Assembly: GCF_000802205.1 (NCBI RefSeq) | Contig: NZ_CP012850.1 | Coordinates: forward strand, 186,001 to 250,000 | Source of the DNA: Candidatus Nitrosocosmicus oleophilus | GTDB lineage: Archaea; Thermoproteota; Nitrososphaeria; Nitrososphaerales; Nitrososphaeraceae | Direction of reading: 5' to 3' | DNA length: 64,000 nucleotides | Shown here: positions 9,122 to 18,309 of the stretch, one piece after another | How positions within the stretch are numbered: the first letter of the stretch is position 1 | Layout: the number at the start of each line of letters is the position of its first letter | The notes under the pieces: model-generated | What the model was told of the DNA's origin: nothing | What the model saw: only the letters and a program-made list of their open reading frames with translations | Database searches by the model: none | Translations under genes and position numbers: made by a program

Positions 9122-10096
9122 GTGATGACTGCGGACGAAGGGGCAGTAGTACTTGATAAAACTGATCTGACTATTCTTTCCACATTAGCTAGGAACTGCA
9201 GATGGTCTTATAACAGCATAGGTTCAACAGTAGACTTAACATCAAAGAGTGTAAAGGCACGAGTCAAGAAGATGATACATCAGGGAGTCATCGAAAAATT
9301 TGTAGTTAGAGTTAATCCTGCAGCTTTTGGATATAAGGTAGATATTATACTTGTAAAAACTAGTAATGGAATAGATAAAGATGATGTCATTGAGCGTGTA
9401 AAACAGCTTGGTGACATTGCATACCATGTACATCATATGGGAAGAACGTGTGTGGCTGCCCTAATCATCGAAAAACCATTAGATGATCTATTTGTCCAAT
9501 CATTGAATCATCGCTTAGAACCTGCAACTGTTGTAAGTATCACTACTTTAGAACGCCGCGTTGAATCCATTAATTTAAGTGAAACGGATCTGAGAATAAT
9601 AAAGTGTTTATTGTTCTCAGGTGCGAGGACAGAGATATCGGACATATCAAGGGAAGTTGCTATTTCTGAAAAAACCACGACTAGACGCCTTACTAGAATG
9701 AAGGAGGCAAACATATTAGATTTCTCAATCCAGTGTAGTCCATCTGTGATGATAGGATATATTCAATTTGTTATTCCGATTATCACCACAAAATTTCATC
9801 GTCGGAGTGTACTTGAACGCATGTACTCGGAATTTCAGGCGAACATTTTGTACAGCCCTAGTGTAATTGATTCAGAGGATAGGCTGACTTTCGTACTCTT
9901 TAGCGAAAATGTATTTACAATCGATTCTGTTTTGGATAAGGTAAGTTCCTTTGAAGGGGTTAAAAGTGCGGATGTATATATACTTACAAAATGGCAATAT
10001 CATGACGATTGGATAATGAAAATAATTAGTAATAGGATATCACAACGACAACCGTTTTTATATAGATCTATTAAAATAAATAATACCATTTATTAA
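9122..10096 (+). CDS. Lrp/AsnC-family transcriptional regulator with two HTH domains
   Basis: 324 residues. The first winged helix-turn-helix (about 14-65: LTILSTLARNCRWSYNSIG then SVKARVKKMIHQGVI) is followed by an RAM-like strand region. A second HTH follows at about 150-200 (LRIIKCLLFSG ... AISEKTTTRRLTRMKEANI). The tandem arrangement is common among archaeal Lrp-like regulators. GTG at 9122 or ATG at 9125 both fit. It lies divergent to the AHSA1 gene, sharing 91 bases, which suggests autoregulation and control of that gene. Confidence 0.88.
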   Translation: MMTADEGAVVLDKTDLTILSTLARNCRWSYNSIGSTVDLTSKSVKARVKKMIHQGVIEKFVVRVNPAAFGYKVDIILVKTSNGIDKDDVIERVKQLGDIAYHVHHMGRTCVAALIIEKPLDDLFVQSLNHRLEPATVVSITTLERRVESINLSETDLRIIKCLLFSGARTEISDISREVAISEKTTTRRLTRMKEANILDFSIQCSPSVMIGYIQFVIPIITTKFHRRSVLERMYSEFQANILYSPSVIDSEDRLTFVLFSENVFTIDSVLDKVSSFEGVKSADVYILTKWQYHDDWIMKIISNRISQRQPFLYRSIKINNTIY

Positions 10097-10145
10097 TAAC
10101 AGTTCTCATCCTCGCTGATTAAGTTCTGAGTGGCAAAAGGTTATA
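10095..10145 (+). repeat. dispersed repeat, 'CAGTTCTCAT' 5' module
   Basis: AATAACAGTTCTCATCCTCG, then GATTAAG and GAGTGGCAAAAGGTT. It begins within two bases of the preceding gene's stop codon, so it lies in its 3' untranslated region. Confidence 0.65.
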
Positions 10146-10247
10146 ATACAATTAGGAATATTGAACAATCAATAATAATACAATAAATATTATTGGTGTA
10201 AGGGTATTATCGATGTTTATTTATACTACTTACATATTTTATTATTT

Positions 10248-10868
10248 ATGACAGCAACAAATATAAAGTGGAAGATGGAAGGCGACTACTTTGAAGGCTG
10301 TAATTGTGACTCAATATGTCCCTGTATATTTAAGGGAGACCCAGATGAAGGTCATTGTGATGTAACTGTAGCATGGCATATACAAAATGGAACATTTGAT
10401 GATAAAGTTAGTCTTGATGGAATTAATGTGGTAGCGTTATTCCATGCACCTGGAAATATGTTTACAGGTCCAAAATGGACTGCAGCCCTATATATCGACG
10501 AGAAGGCAACAAAAGAACAAACCGATAGTCTCGTAACAATATATTCAGGCCAAGCAGGAGGCTTTTTTGCTGCAGCTACCAACTTGATTGAAAAGATGTT
10601 AGGAATAAAATCAGTACCAATTGAATTTGGTGTGGAGGGCAGACGTCGTTGGTTACAAATCAAAGATTTATTGGAACTTCAAATTCAGGGAACAGAAGGT
10701 GCGGATCCCAATAGAGAAGCGTTAGTGACCAACCCTTCATTCTCGGCTGCACCTGGGTCGGATCTCGTAATATCAAAATCTAGTAATTATTCATATAATG
10801 ACTACGGAATGAAATGGGATAATTCCGGCAAAAACGGATTCTATTGCAAGTTCAAATATTCATCATAA
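10248..10868 (+). CDS. DUF1326 family protein
   Basis: 206 residues matching DUF1326: an N-terminal Y-F-E-G-C-N-C-D-S-I-C-P-C-I-F motif (residues 14-28) with four closely spaced Cys likely to bind metal, followed by a beta-rich domain with F-T-G-P-K-W and G-V-E-G-R-R-R-W. In bacteria the family often sits beside a DUF2182 membrane protein; no such partner is present here. ATG start. Function unknown. Confidence 0.9.
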   Translation: MTATNIKWKMEGDYFEGCNCDSICPCIFKGDPDEGHCDVTVAWHIQNGTFDDKVSLDGINVVALFHAPGNMFTGPKWTAALYIDEKATKEQTDSLVTIYSGQAGGFFAAATNLIEKMLGIKSVPIEFGVEGRRRWLQIKDLLELQIQGTEGADPNREALVTNPSFSAAPGSDLVISKSSNYSYNDYGMKWDNSGKNGFYCKFKYSS

Positions 10869-11076
10869 TGATATTTGAATAATTCAGATTAATGAGCTAG
10901 TATCATCATTTTGGTAACCATATTTATTGCCCAATAATAAATTACAACTCATCCAACTTCTAAAAAACTTACTCTTACTTTCTAGTAAGGGCAATTTTTC
11001 CATAAAGAAATTAGAAAGGATCAGGCTAGGTTCATGGTGAAAAGATTGGAATACTTATATATTCTTCCATTATAGT

Positions 11077-11252
11077 AACAGTTCTCATCCTTGAACTAAG
11101 GTCACGATGGTAGTAGGGTTCTATAATATCTAATATCACAGAGCTCTTTGACCGGATTATTCATATTAGTGCTTAATATCTAATGGATTTGAAATGATAT
11201 TTAGTAACAATCTAGGCGCTTGGATATACGATTCAAGGTTGAACGTAATCAC
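11077..11252 (+). repeat. two dispersed repeat units in tandem (A-type then B-type)
   Basis: First unit: AGTAACAGTTCTCATCCTTG followed by GATGGTAGTAGGGTTCTA. Second: a long 5' module shared with 3748-3815, then GGCGCTTGGATATACGATTC and AAGGTTGAAC (B-type). The pair fills the gap before the DHFR-like gene end. It shows both 3' module types at one locus. Confidence 0.75.
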
Positions 11253-11420
11253 AGCATTTAATGACACGGAATCAGGTAGAATTTGGATAAGATCTTGAAG
11301 AGATATTAGCGTAGGAGTGATCCGGAAGGGTGTCTTTACACAGGTCGTTCATGAAATGGAATAGAATAATACACAGAAAAACCAAAGATTTTTCCATCTA
11401 TTTATTCAGATCTCATGTTT

Positions 11421-12014
11421 TCAATTTCTCTTTACTTCATAGTGGAGCAAAACTATTCCAGGGTCAAACGTCATTGATTCAACAAGGGATAATTTGCGAA
11501 TCTCTTTCAAGTCCCCAAATATAGTCTTTCCATTCCCAATTGCCACAGGATTGATAAACAAATAGTATTCATCAATCAAGTTTTCTTTAATCAAGGAAGA
11601 ATCAAATGAGGCACCACCATAAACTATGATATCGCCACCTTCTTGGCTCTTTAAGTTTGTAATTTCTTCCTTTAGATCGCCAGTTGCTATTTCAGTATTT
11701 GGCCACTCGGATTTGTTTAATGTTTTCGTAAAAACAATCTTTGGTGTTTCTACCATTTTTTTAGCGATAGAGTATTCGGGGTCGTCAGGTTTGTTAATAA
11801 CATCAAACCAATAGGATATGAAGTCACTTGTCATTTTTCTTCCCAGAAGAATGGTATCGACTGGCAGATGCAACTTGTTTACATATTCTTTGAGTTTTTC
11901 ATCCCAATTCCAGACCAACCAGTCCATTTCATTGTTCGGTCCTGCGATACAACCATCCATGGACATTTGTACTTGTATCTTTAATTTTCTCATTTCCTTT
12001 TTGTTATCGTCCAT
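11421..12014 (-). CDS. DHFR/RibD C-terminal-like reductase
   Basis: 197 residues; ATG start. Motifs include the N-terminal strand KIQVQMSMDGCIAGP, NEMDWLVW, ILLGRKM (NADPH-binding turn), KIVFTKTL, DIIVYGGASFDSSLI and a C-terminal LLHYEVK strand. This is the YyaP/RibD-C reductase family, relatives of dihydrofolate reductase and the riboflavin reductase domain; the substrate is unknown. It is about two-thirds identical by eye to 52211-52798. A short conserved frame lies 13 bases upstream. Confidence 0.92.
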   Translation of the reverse strand: MDDNKKEMRKLKIQVQMSMDGCIAGPNNEMDWLVWNWDEKLKEYVNKLHLPVDTILLGRKMTSDFISYWFDVINKPDDPEYSIAKKMVETPKIVFTKTLNKSEWPNTEIATGDLKEEITNLKSQEGGDIIVYGGASFDSSLIKENLIDEYYLFINPVAIGNGKTIFGDLKEIRKLSLVESMTFDPGIVLLHYEVKRN

Positions 12015-12027
12015 TTATTCATTCCTA

Positions 12028-12114
12028 CTATAATTCCCCTAAGGATCTTGCTATCTCCTTCTTGTTTAATTTCACCGACTCAAAAAAACTTTCTTGAAAA
12101 TTAGGATAAGTCAT
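12028..12114 (-). CDS. conserved leader peptide upstream of DHFR-like gene (copy 2)
   Basis: 28 residues beginning MTYPNFQESFFESVKL, homologous to the leaders at 101-202 and 52821-52898. A ribosome-binding-like AAGGAG lies within its 3' half. The stop is 13 bases before the reductase start. The longer in-frame extension up to 12315 has no comparable conservation, so I place the start at this ATG. Confidence 0.55.
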   Translation of the reverse strand: MTYPNFQESFFESVKLNKKEIARSLGEL

Positions 12115-12135
12115 TGGTAATAGGACATGAAGGGT

Positions 12136-12170
12136 CCTAATAAGTATAGAAGGGATCAAAAGTATATTAC
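12136..12170 (-). promoter_or_regulatory. conserved promoter-like block of DHFR-like unit (copy 2)
   Basis: On the minus strand: TATACTTTTGATCCC then TTCTATACTTATTAGG. Nearly identical to the blocks at 221-257 and 52921-52953; the downstream TATA-like element is about 30 bases from the leader ATG. Confidence 0.5.
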
Positions 12171-12229
12171 AAGTCAGATTCCTTTTATGCAGTAGCACGG
12201 CATTAAAAAATGAAAGTTTATTTAAAAAG

Positions 12230-12394
12230 ATGTTATCCATAGTAAACGATAACAGAAATAAAATGAGAGAACTAACGGAAATGGACATAAATCCATCAAA
12301 CGAGGGGATTAACAAATATGTAGACGAAGTATTAGGTATTATTAAGCAAACAAGAAGTCATGAAAATTCGAAATTACCAAGTGAGTTATCCTAA
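12230..12394 (+). CDS. possible small protein
   Basis: 54 codons from ATG at 12230, or 43 from ATG at 12263. The sequence is hydrophilic and probably helical (NEGINKYVDEVLGIIKQTR). No known family. It is divergent from the DHFR-like unit. Support rests only on protein-like composition. Confidence 0.35.
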   Translation: MLSIVNDNRNKMRELTEMDINPSNEGINKYVDEVLGIIKQTRSHENSKLPSELS

Positions 12395-12557
12395 TACTCT
12401 TCTGTTTTTACTTCTGTTCTTTGTTTTGGTTATTAGCTATAAAACATTTATGGTACAAATGACAAAGTAAATCGACATTCTCAATCCTAAACCAGTGAAC
12501 ACAGTTAGGTCCTTGTATCAATTTACTTATTATCTATATTATGTAAAGCTGATTACA

Positions 12558-12935
12558 ATGAAAACAAAACTAATCTTTAGTTTCGGTCTAATACCATTAA
12601 TTTTAGCAACACTATTTTTGACTGTTGCTACTAGTATGGATGCAAATGCTCAAAACAATACAGCACAGGTATCACAACAACCGCTTGATCAAACTGCTGA
12701 TCCACAACAAATCAAGAATTATCTTAATGGAGCCATCCAGGCCTTAGACAGCGGTAATAATACACAAGCAGAACAACAATTAGACTTAGCCGATGACCAA
12801 ATGGAAATATTGACAGGGTCTGCGGCTGTTGAAGATGACGACGCGGAAGAGGAGGAAGGAGTAGAAGAAGGACCTGGTGAAGATGCTGATGAACAAGGTG
12901 ACATCGACGTAAACGATAAAGAAGATACTCCCTGA
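12558..12935 (+). CDS. secreted acidic protein
   Basis: 125 residues from ATG at 12558 (an upstream GTG at 12495 would add 21 residues but would bury the signal peptide). Signal peptide: basic MKTK, hydrophobic core, cleavage near D-A-N-A-Q. The mature part has one helical segment (QIKNYLNGAIQALDSGN then TQAEQQLDLADDQM), like small surface proteins common in ammonia-oxidising archaea, then a long Asp/Glu tail (about residues 92-125) that may bind cations. Role unknown. Confidence 0.75.
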   Translation: MKTKLIFSFGLIPLILATLFLTVATSMDANAQNNTAQVSQQPLDQTADPQQIKNYLNGAIQALDSGNNTQAEQQLDLADDQMEILTGSAAVEDDDAEEEEGVEEGPGEDADEQGDIDVNDKEDTP

Positions 12936-13415
12936 TAAATTGGATTCAAGGTCAGTTTATTCAAAAGGAATAAAATATTATATAATACATTTACCTTTTT
13001 TTGTTAGTTTAAAGGGACCTGAAATAAGATTAGAAACCAATACAATTATACTTTTCAATACTAATAAAAAAGATCTCAACAATTGACGAAGATCTACATG
13101 AACATTCCGATCCCATAATAACCTACTAAAAAATTGATTTGATTTTCAATAGGCAAAATAACCATCATATGCCATAATATTAATAAATTGTAAATTCGAT
13201 AAGTGGTTAGTTGCTGTACCGACCAAATCACAAAATATTTTGGAATTTCCTTAACTTTTCATTTGTAATTTATTTCAGCAACTTGTAAGATGTAAAAATA
13301 GATAGCCCTCATTCAAAAACAGATGATATGGAGTGATTATCTGATATAAGTATGGTCCATTAGAGTATGACGATAATGGACGATTTAAAAGCATTAATGA
13401 TATCTTTAGTAATAG
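12936..13415. other. gene-free stretch
   Basis: AT-rich, no supported gene and no clear copy of the dispersed repeat. Confidence 0.5.
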
Positions 13416-14675
13416 ATGACGATTACTCCACTATTAGGACCCAACGGTAAAATTCCTATTTTAATTCGAGATGATGATACTAATTTTTTTACGAAGGGCA
13501 ATATGCTAGAATCAATATATTCTAACGCATGGAATAATCAATTCAAAATAAGTCTATCTGTGATACCTTATCAAAAGACAATTAATGATGTTTGTGTCCC
13601 ACCCGATTTCAGGAACTTTCCAGAACATCATTCCATTGAGAACAATGAAGGATTATGCACATTTTTAAAAGAAAAGATCAGACACAATAAGATTGAGATT
13701 GTTCAACATGGTGTAACTCATGATTTAATTGATGGTCGAGGAGAGTTTAGTCAACAGATTGACGGAAAGAATGAAGATATAAACAGAACTATAAAAGATA
13801 CATTTACTCATTATTATAGGTCACTAAATACAGATCACAATGGAAAGAACAGCAAGATGGGTTTTGAATCCTATGTAAATATTGGAAGGGATATAATAAA
13901 AAAATCCCTTGATATTAATCCAGTTTTGTTTGTTCCTCCATTTGATGACTTTTCTACGCACAATCTAAATCTCCTATCATGTCTTAGCATGATTCCTATC
14001 TATGGGCAATCAAACTACCATAGATTTTTTAGATCATCATATGTTCCCAATTATTTTAAAAAATATTTTGCAAGTAAACTTTTAAAAAAATTTGCCAATG
14101 TGGGATTTATTATTCCCTTTATCATGTCTAATGTCGATTACTATAATAACAAGCATAATCAGGGAATAATGCTATATATCCCTAGAAGGCTAAAAATAAA
14201 TCCTATTTCAAATTCCAATAAAAATGCAGAAAATAAGAAAGGATCTTCACAAACATGTGTAAAATGGATATCCAATACCATCTCTTATTCCATAATTCAA
14301 AGAACACCTCTAGGTATTCTAAACCACTATCATCATTATTTTTATGATTGGAATTATGATTCTATTACTAGAAAAAACTTGTTTGAACAATGGAATCAAA
14401 TATTACAGCTGCTCAGTAAAATTCCCTTTTCATGGAAGACAACCTTCTTCGATTTATATCAACGAATAAGAAAGATAAAAAAAATTAATATTGCATTTAC
14501 AGGTCAAAAGATAACTATAAAATCAGGTAATGAGTTGATTAAAGAAATCTCTTTTAAAGTAGACAAGGTACTACAGTCAGTAAAAGAAGATATAGTTTAT
14601 GACGAACAAGATAAGACAATAATTACCATTGATCAATTAAAGCCTAATTCCACATTTGTTTTTTATGTCAAATAA
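13416..14675 (+). CDS. DUF2334/polysaccharide deacetylase-like protein
   Basis: 419 residues; ATG start. The N-terminal half resembles the NodB-like deacetylase fold of the DUF2334 group: ILIRDDDTNFF (acidic metal-site strand, Asp 19-21), SLSVIPY, and EIVQHGVTHD with His 98 and 102 as likely metal ligands, then a PVLFVPPFDDF strand (about residues 168-178). No signal peptide is visible. It could remove acyl groups from surface glycans. The C-terminal 130 residues are unassigned, and may be a sugar-binding beta domain. Confidence 0.8.
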   Translation: MTITPLLGPNGKIPILIRDDDTNFFTKGNMLESIYSNAWNNQFKISLSVIPYQKTINDVCVPPDFRNFPEHHSIENNEGLCTFLKEKIRHNKIEIVQHGVTHDLIDGRGEFSQQIDGKNEDINRTIKDTFTHYYRSLNTDHNGKNSKMGFESYVNIGRDIIKKSLDINPVLFVPPFDDFSTHNLNLLSCLSMIPIYGQSNYHRFFRSSYVPNYFKKYFASKLLKKFANVGFIIPFIMSNVDYYNNKHNQGIMLYIPRRLKINPISNSNKNAENKKGSSQTCVKWISNTISYSIIQRTPLGILNHYHHYFYDWNYDSITRKNLFEQWNQILQLLSKIPFSWKTTFFDLYQRIRKIKKINIAFTGQKITIKSGNELIKEISFKVDKVLQSVKEDIVYDEQDKTIITIDQLKPNSTFVFYVK

Positions 14676-14824
14676 TGGACAAAATGAGTGTACATAATAC
14701 TGTGAAAAGTACTCCCCATAATTGGAAAAATTAATAACTCAAAACTACGAAATGCATCAGACCATATGTATCATATATGGTCAATAATAAAGCAAAGTAG
14801 AACTCTAGCCAATTTCGAAATTTC

Positions 14825-14880
14825 TCATCTTTGCTTGAATACATCCATGGAATACGATTCAAGGTCGAATAGAATCTATG
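14825..14880 (+). repeat. dispersed repeat, B-type with 'GAATACATCC' 5' module
   Basis: TTGCTTGAATACATCCATGG, then AATACGATTC, AAGGTCGAATAGAATC. The same 5' module occurs at 42911, 15612 and 25228. It is the only structure in 14676-15136. Confidence 0.8.
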
Positions 14881-15136
14881 ACTACTCTATGAAATCAAAT
14901 AAAAAAAGCAACGTTACATCCATACATTTTGAAATTATCCGATGATTTACCATACTAACTGTCAGGTCGTAGTTGAATATTGGAAATGGATCCTACTTCG
15001 GTTGGGACCATCAAAAAATATTATACCAAATTAAATCAATAACCATTTCTAAAACCGACTTAGTGAACGATTATGTAACAATGATATACTATTGATCCCT
15101 TTGTTATTTTTATAATATCAAATCATATCTATTCAT

Positions 15137-15538
15137 ATGAGTAGTTCGTATAACTTTGAACACCAAAAGGATACCGGCGGTCTGATCCAAATTATTTTTA
15201 TCCGCGCCCCAAAGAAGAATCATGATGCCTTAGCAAAGATTGGCAAGCAAACGGATGATTTTTTTAGGAAACACGGCGTGTCAAAATTTGTGTATAGATT
15301 GAATGCAAGAGAAAACATGATGGATTTTGTAAATGTATCAAAAATTATTTCTGCAAATGATGACGAAGATGTAAATTTAGAAATACTTTCCTACAGAGAT
15401 GCCAAGCATGTAGAAGAAGTTATGAAGGCTATGGAAGGCGATAAAAGGGCAAACGAATTGTATAAGGAAGCCATGGAACTCATTACTCCTGGATCAATAG
15501 TGTTTGGTGATTTTAGTAAGTTGGAAAAAATATCCTGA
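15137..15538 (+). CDS. DUF1428-like protein
   Basis: 133 residues; ATG start. It follows the dimeric alpha/beta-barrel pattern of DUF1428: an N-terminal strand (LIQIIFIRAPKKNHDAL), FFRKHGVSKFVYRL, a central strand (VNLEILSYRDAKHVEEV) and the terminal I-V-F-G-D-F-S-K-L. Function unknown. A frameshifted relative lies at 17567-17958. Confidence 0.8.
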   Translation: MSSSYNFEHQKDTGGLIQIIFIRAPKKNHDALAKIGKQTDDFFRKHGVSKFVYRLNARENMMDFVNVSKIISANDDEDVNLEILSYRDAKHVEEVMKAMEGDKRANELYKEAMELITPGSIVFGDFSKLEKIS

Positions 15539-15611
15539 ATAGTCGTTCTCTTTCTACAATTTTCAAAAATTCATAAAATCAATATATAGATTTTTTACAC
15601 TTTTCCAAATG

Positions 15612-15790
15612 TTCAGCCCCTTATGAATATATCCGTGTAAACACCATTCGAGGTTGAATAGAATCTAGAACTAATTTGATGTGAGCGTTTGGAAGAGGGT
15701 CCAAATCCCGGTGAATCATAATATCATTGCTAGATAACAGAACATGGAGTTTGGACTCGTGGGGATACGATTTAAGATGGAATGTAATCT
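15612..15790 (+). repeat. composite dispersed repeat (B-type, linker, B-type)
   Basis: First B unit with TTATGAATATATCCGTG and CATTCGAGGTTGAATAGAATC (split by two mismatches); a linker containing GGGTCCAAATCCCGG and CATAATATCATTGC; second unit TTTGGACTCGTGGGGATACG followed by ATTTAAGATGG. The composite layout is shared with 19960, 25228, 37183, 49885 and 52012. Confidence 0.8.
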
Positions 15791-15804
15791 TTAATCTTTT
15801 TAGA

Positions 15805-16104
15805 TTAAGCGTCCGTTGCACTTTCACAGACTTCCCTGGTATTGCCTTCTACAGACATACATCCTTCAAGAAATCCTTGATGATAGTCATCTCCGCAATT
15901 GTTGTAAGTTCTCTGATTAAAAGGATGATCCTCCCCATCGACTATGCCTCGTTCAAAACAACTGATTTCATTACTACTTGCATTCACGGAGGTTATACCT
16001 CCGACGGTAATCAAGAGGATTGGTAGTAAGGTCAATATTAATCCTATTTCATATGATAAACCTCTGATTCGATAAGTCTCTATACGAAACCTATTTTTCA
16101 TCAT
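15805..16104 (-). CDS. small secreted Cys-containing protein
   Basis: 99 residues; ATG-ATG start. A hydrophobic signal segment (about residues 16-38, GLILTLLPILLITVGG) ends near V-N-A-S-S. The mature part is C-F-E-R-G ... D-G ... F-N ... Y-x-N-C-G-D-D-Y-H-Q-G-F ... G-C ... C-E-S-A, with four Cys in a regular spacing. It resembles short exported Gly/Cys/Asp-rich proteins of this lineage. Role unknown; disulfides are likely. Confidence 0.7.
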   Translation of the reverse strand: MMKNRFRIETYRIRGLSYEIGLILTLLPILLITVGGITSVNASSNEISCFERGIVDGEDHPFNQRTYNNCGDDYHQGFLEGCMSVEGNTREVCESATDA

Positions 16105-16362
16105 GAACTAATATATCAGTTATTATTTATGTTTTTATTCTATGGGTCCTATTTATAATGATATCCAAAATGAGAAGGTAATGTAACTAGCCAACAGGTA
16201 AAGTTTGTTGTAAACACTGCAAGATTTGTAATCAAGGAATGGCCCATCAGAATATTAGCTATATAGGAAATATTTTTGCTTGTCAAGTTCAATTTTTATC
16301 CCTTAATTGAATGCATCCATGGGGACAAGTCTTGTTCAAATGCCTACCTTCGTGTTATCAAA

Positions 16363-16452
16363 ATGAGAATCTTTGCAGTTAACACATCAAGGGGTGATTT
16401 GAACACTGTTGCAATACTCGACGGGACAAATACAAAAATCATCATTTTATAG
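16363..16452 (+). pseudogene. possible remnant of a YVTN-type beta-propeller repeat
   Basis: A 29-codon frame (FAVNTSRGDLNTVAILDGTN) resembling one YVTN repeat, in which an 'N-T-V-x-V-I-D-G' strand is typical. It is too short to function. It lies in a gap (16105-16527) that holds nothing else beyond a faint repeat core at about 16310. Confidence 0.3.
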
Positions 16453-16527
16453 ATTACTTATTCAATTTTATCCAACAAAAAATTCAAAAAAGGCCTTGAC
16501 TGTGGTCCTTCAGCTCAAATTTCTTCA

Positions 16528-17148
16528 TTATTCTTCATCCTCAAGCAGATTAGTATCAAATGCTACTGCTTTATAAGGTTCTGATGCGTAGATAACACAG
16601 TGATGAACTTTCAACAGATCGTGAATCCATCTTGGTCTCATTGATTTTTCTATTTTAGAGATATCATAAAAACACATTTGCGAATTATTAAAACTATCAA
16701 AATTATTATGCCCAACTTCTTCCAAAACAATGCCTAGTTTCATTCCTTCCTCTGTTTCTGTATCTGTTATCGTTCTTCCTGCAAATCTAAATGGTGGCTT
16801 CATTCCTATGGTGGCATCTTTTCTTATATGCTTAAGCACTCCTAAAGTATCTAGTTTATTATCATCCAATCTTTCAATGGTATAGATACGTAACAAGTTA
16901 TTATTTTTATAATATCTTACATCAATACCTTCCTTGTTTAATTTATTTTCAATCTCATCTGGATTATCTGAAGTAAAGAAAATACATGATTCACCCTTAT
17001 TAAGCCCATTTAAAAAATACCTAGCTATTATCCAAAAGGCATATTTTTGGTCATCATATAATAACACGATATGTTTGTTTTTTTCTAATTGGTCAACAAA
17101 TGTCAGTGGGTAATAAATTTCACCGTTATTATCATCATGCATATCCAT
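16528..17148 (-). CDS. MEDS-domain (DcmR-like sensory) protein
   Basis: 206 residues; ATG start. The motifs HIVLLYDDQKYAFWIIARYFLNGL (residues about 21-44), S-C-I-F-F-T-S-D-N and I-E-N-K-L-N-K-E-G-I-D-V match the MEDS (methanogen/methylotroph DcmR sensory) domain, a P-loop-less RecA/KaiC-like fold thought to sense small molecules, here with no DNA-binding domain of its own. The gene starts 2 bases after the wHTH gene's stop, so the two form an operon and may make a split one-component regulator. Confidence 0.8.
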   Translation of the reverse strand: MDMHDDNNGEIYYPLTFVDQLEKNKHIVLLYDDQKYAFWIIARYFLNGLNKGESCIFFTSDNPDEIENKLNKEGIDVRYYKNNNLLRIYTIERLDDNKLDTLGVLKHIRKDATIGMKPPFRFAGRTITDTETEEGMKLGIVLEEVGHNNFDSFNNSQMCFYDISKIEKSMRPRWIHDLLKVHHCVIYASEPYKAVAFDTNLLEDEE

Positions 17149-17150
17149 TT

Positions 17151-17450
17151 TTAATTTCTCAACCCCACTACTTTCGATGAATCAAAGTATCTTATACCCA
17201 TTTCTATCAAAAAGGAAGCAATTCGGTCAAAATCCCTTAAAAAATCTCTTCCTTTGGGAGTTATTTGAAGTGGATTCTTTATTATCATTTTATTGTTCTC
17301 TAATTCATTAAGATACTTGGCAAGTTTATCATACGCAAGATTGCTCCTAAGTTGTACTCGAGTAGGCTTTACTTTACTATTACCATCACCACTGTCATTG
17401 TCAACTAGCTCATCTAAAATACCTTTGAGTATATCATGATATAATTCCAT
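17151..17450 (-). CDS. winged-helix DNA-binding protein
   Basis: 99 residues from ATG at 17450 (a TTG 12 codons upstream is less likely). The archaeal wHTH pattern is clear: MELYHDILKGIL, LRSNLAYDKLAKYLNELENN, then a wing I-K-N-P-L-Q-I-T-P-K-G-R-D-F-L and a C-terminal helix. It is transcribed with the MEDS protein, two bases downstream. Confidence 0.82.
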   Translation of the reverse strand: MELYHDILKGILDELVDNDSGDGNSKVKPTRVQLRSNLAYDKLAKYLNELENNKMIIKNPLQITPKGRDFLRDFDRIASFLIEMGIRYFDSSKVVGLRN

Positions 17451-17566
17451 TTTATTACGCTTTGGTTTTGGCAGATCAATTAACAACTTTTTTTCTTATT
17501 AATAAACCTCCCCTTGGGGAGTTATCCTTTTTATTTATTTATTCTAGAGTAATTTTGAAACATAAT

Positions 17567-17958
17567 ATGAACAATCACCAAGGTAATAACAGAAACTTCA
17601 GTTATTCAGAATTTATGATCGCACGATCACCAAAAAGTAACTACGAAGCATTAACAGCACTTGAAAAAAAAAGTCATCCGAAATGTTTGAAAAAGAGGAA
17701 GTACATTATGAGTTATTTCGACTTGCAGTAAAGACCAGTTGGGAAGGATTTGAAAACATTTCTAAATCAGTTTCAGCTAGTGTAGATAATGAAGACGTGT
17801 GGATAACCATTATGTCGTATAAAGATAAGAAACATAGAGATGAATTTGTAGCGAAAATGTCGAACGATAAGGAATGTCAACAAGGTTATGAAGAATGGGC
17901 AAGGCTTCTTTCCCCTAATTCAAAAGTAATAACCGGAGAATTTGACAGACAATTGTAA
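17567..17958 (+). pseudogene. DUF1428-like gene with one frameshift
   Basis: The N-terminal part (YSEFMIARSPKSNYEALTAL) is in one frame and the remainder (MFEKEEVHYELFRLAVKTS ... VITGEFDRQL) in another. The join falls at a run of nine A's at about 17665-17673: restoring one base gives a continuous protein of about 130 residues like 15137-15538. Either a recent lesion, a sequencing slip, or a slippery site. The chemistry of the family is unknown. Confidence 0.75.
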
Positions 17959-18117
17959 AGGTATATAAAACAACATCAAACTATTTTTTTTCTAAAAAAT
18001 TTATGTATTTATTAAGGTCTGCAATAACTATCAAAAACGGTGAGGCACGATTCGGTGAATACAATCCCAAAGTTATATAAAATCAGATAAAACACATTGA
18101 TTAAATTTTGGCCAAAT

Positions 18118-18195
18118 TATTGATCATATTACCTGATAATAAATCAATGAGTTTGGCCTTGTGGGGATTAAGTTCCTAGGGGTAGCGTGGTTCTA
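18118..18195 (+). repeat. dispersed repeat, A-type with 'ATCAATGAGTTTGG' 5' module
   Basis: AATCAATGAGTTTGGCCTTG, TGGGGATTAAGTTCC, then GGTAGCGTGGTTCTAA. A degenerate B-like stretch lies about 70 bases upstream (18044-18072). Confidence 0.8.
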
Positions 18196-18309
18196 AAGCG
18201 ATATATAGATTTAATATGAAAATAAATTTTTCGATAATAGAACCCATATTCTAGTTATGAAACCTCCGAAAAGGTTAAAACTAAATATATATAAATAAGA
18301 AATATCGAA

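Noticed and set aside
12028-12315. 95-codon minus-strand frame as a full gene
   Set aside because: Only the last 28 codons are conserved with the other leaders; the upstream part covers the promoter-like block.
15690-15712. tRNA gene
   Set aside because: GGGTCCAAATCCC resembles a T-arm, but no acceptor, D and anticodon arms fold around it.
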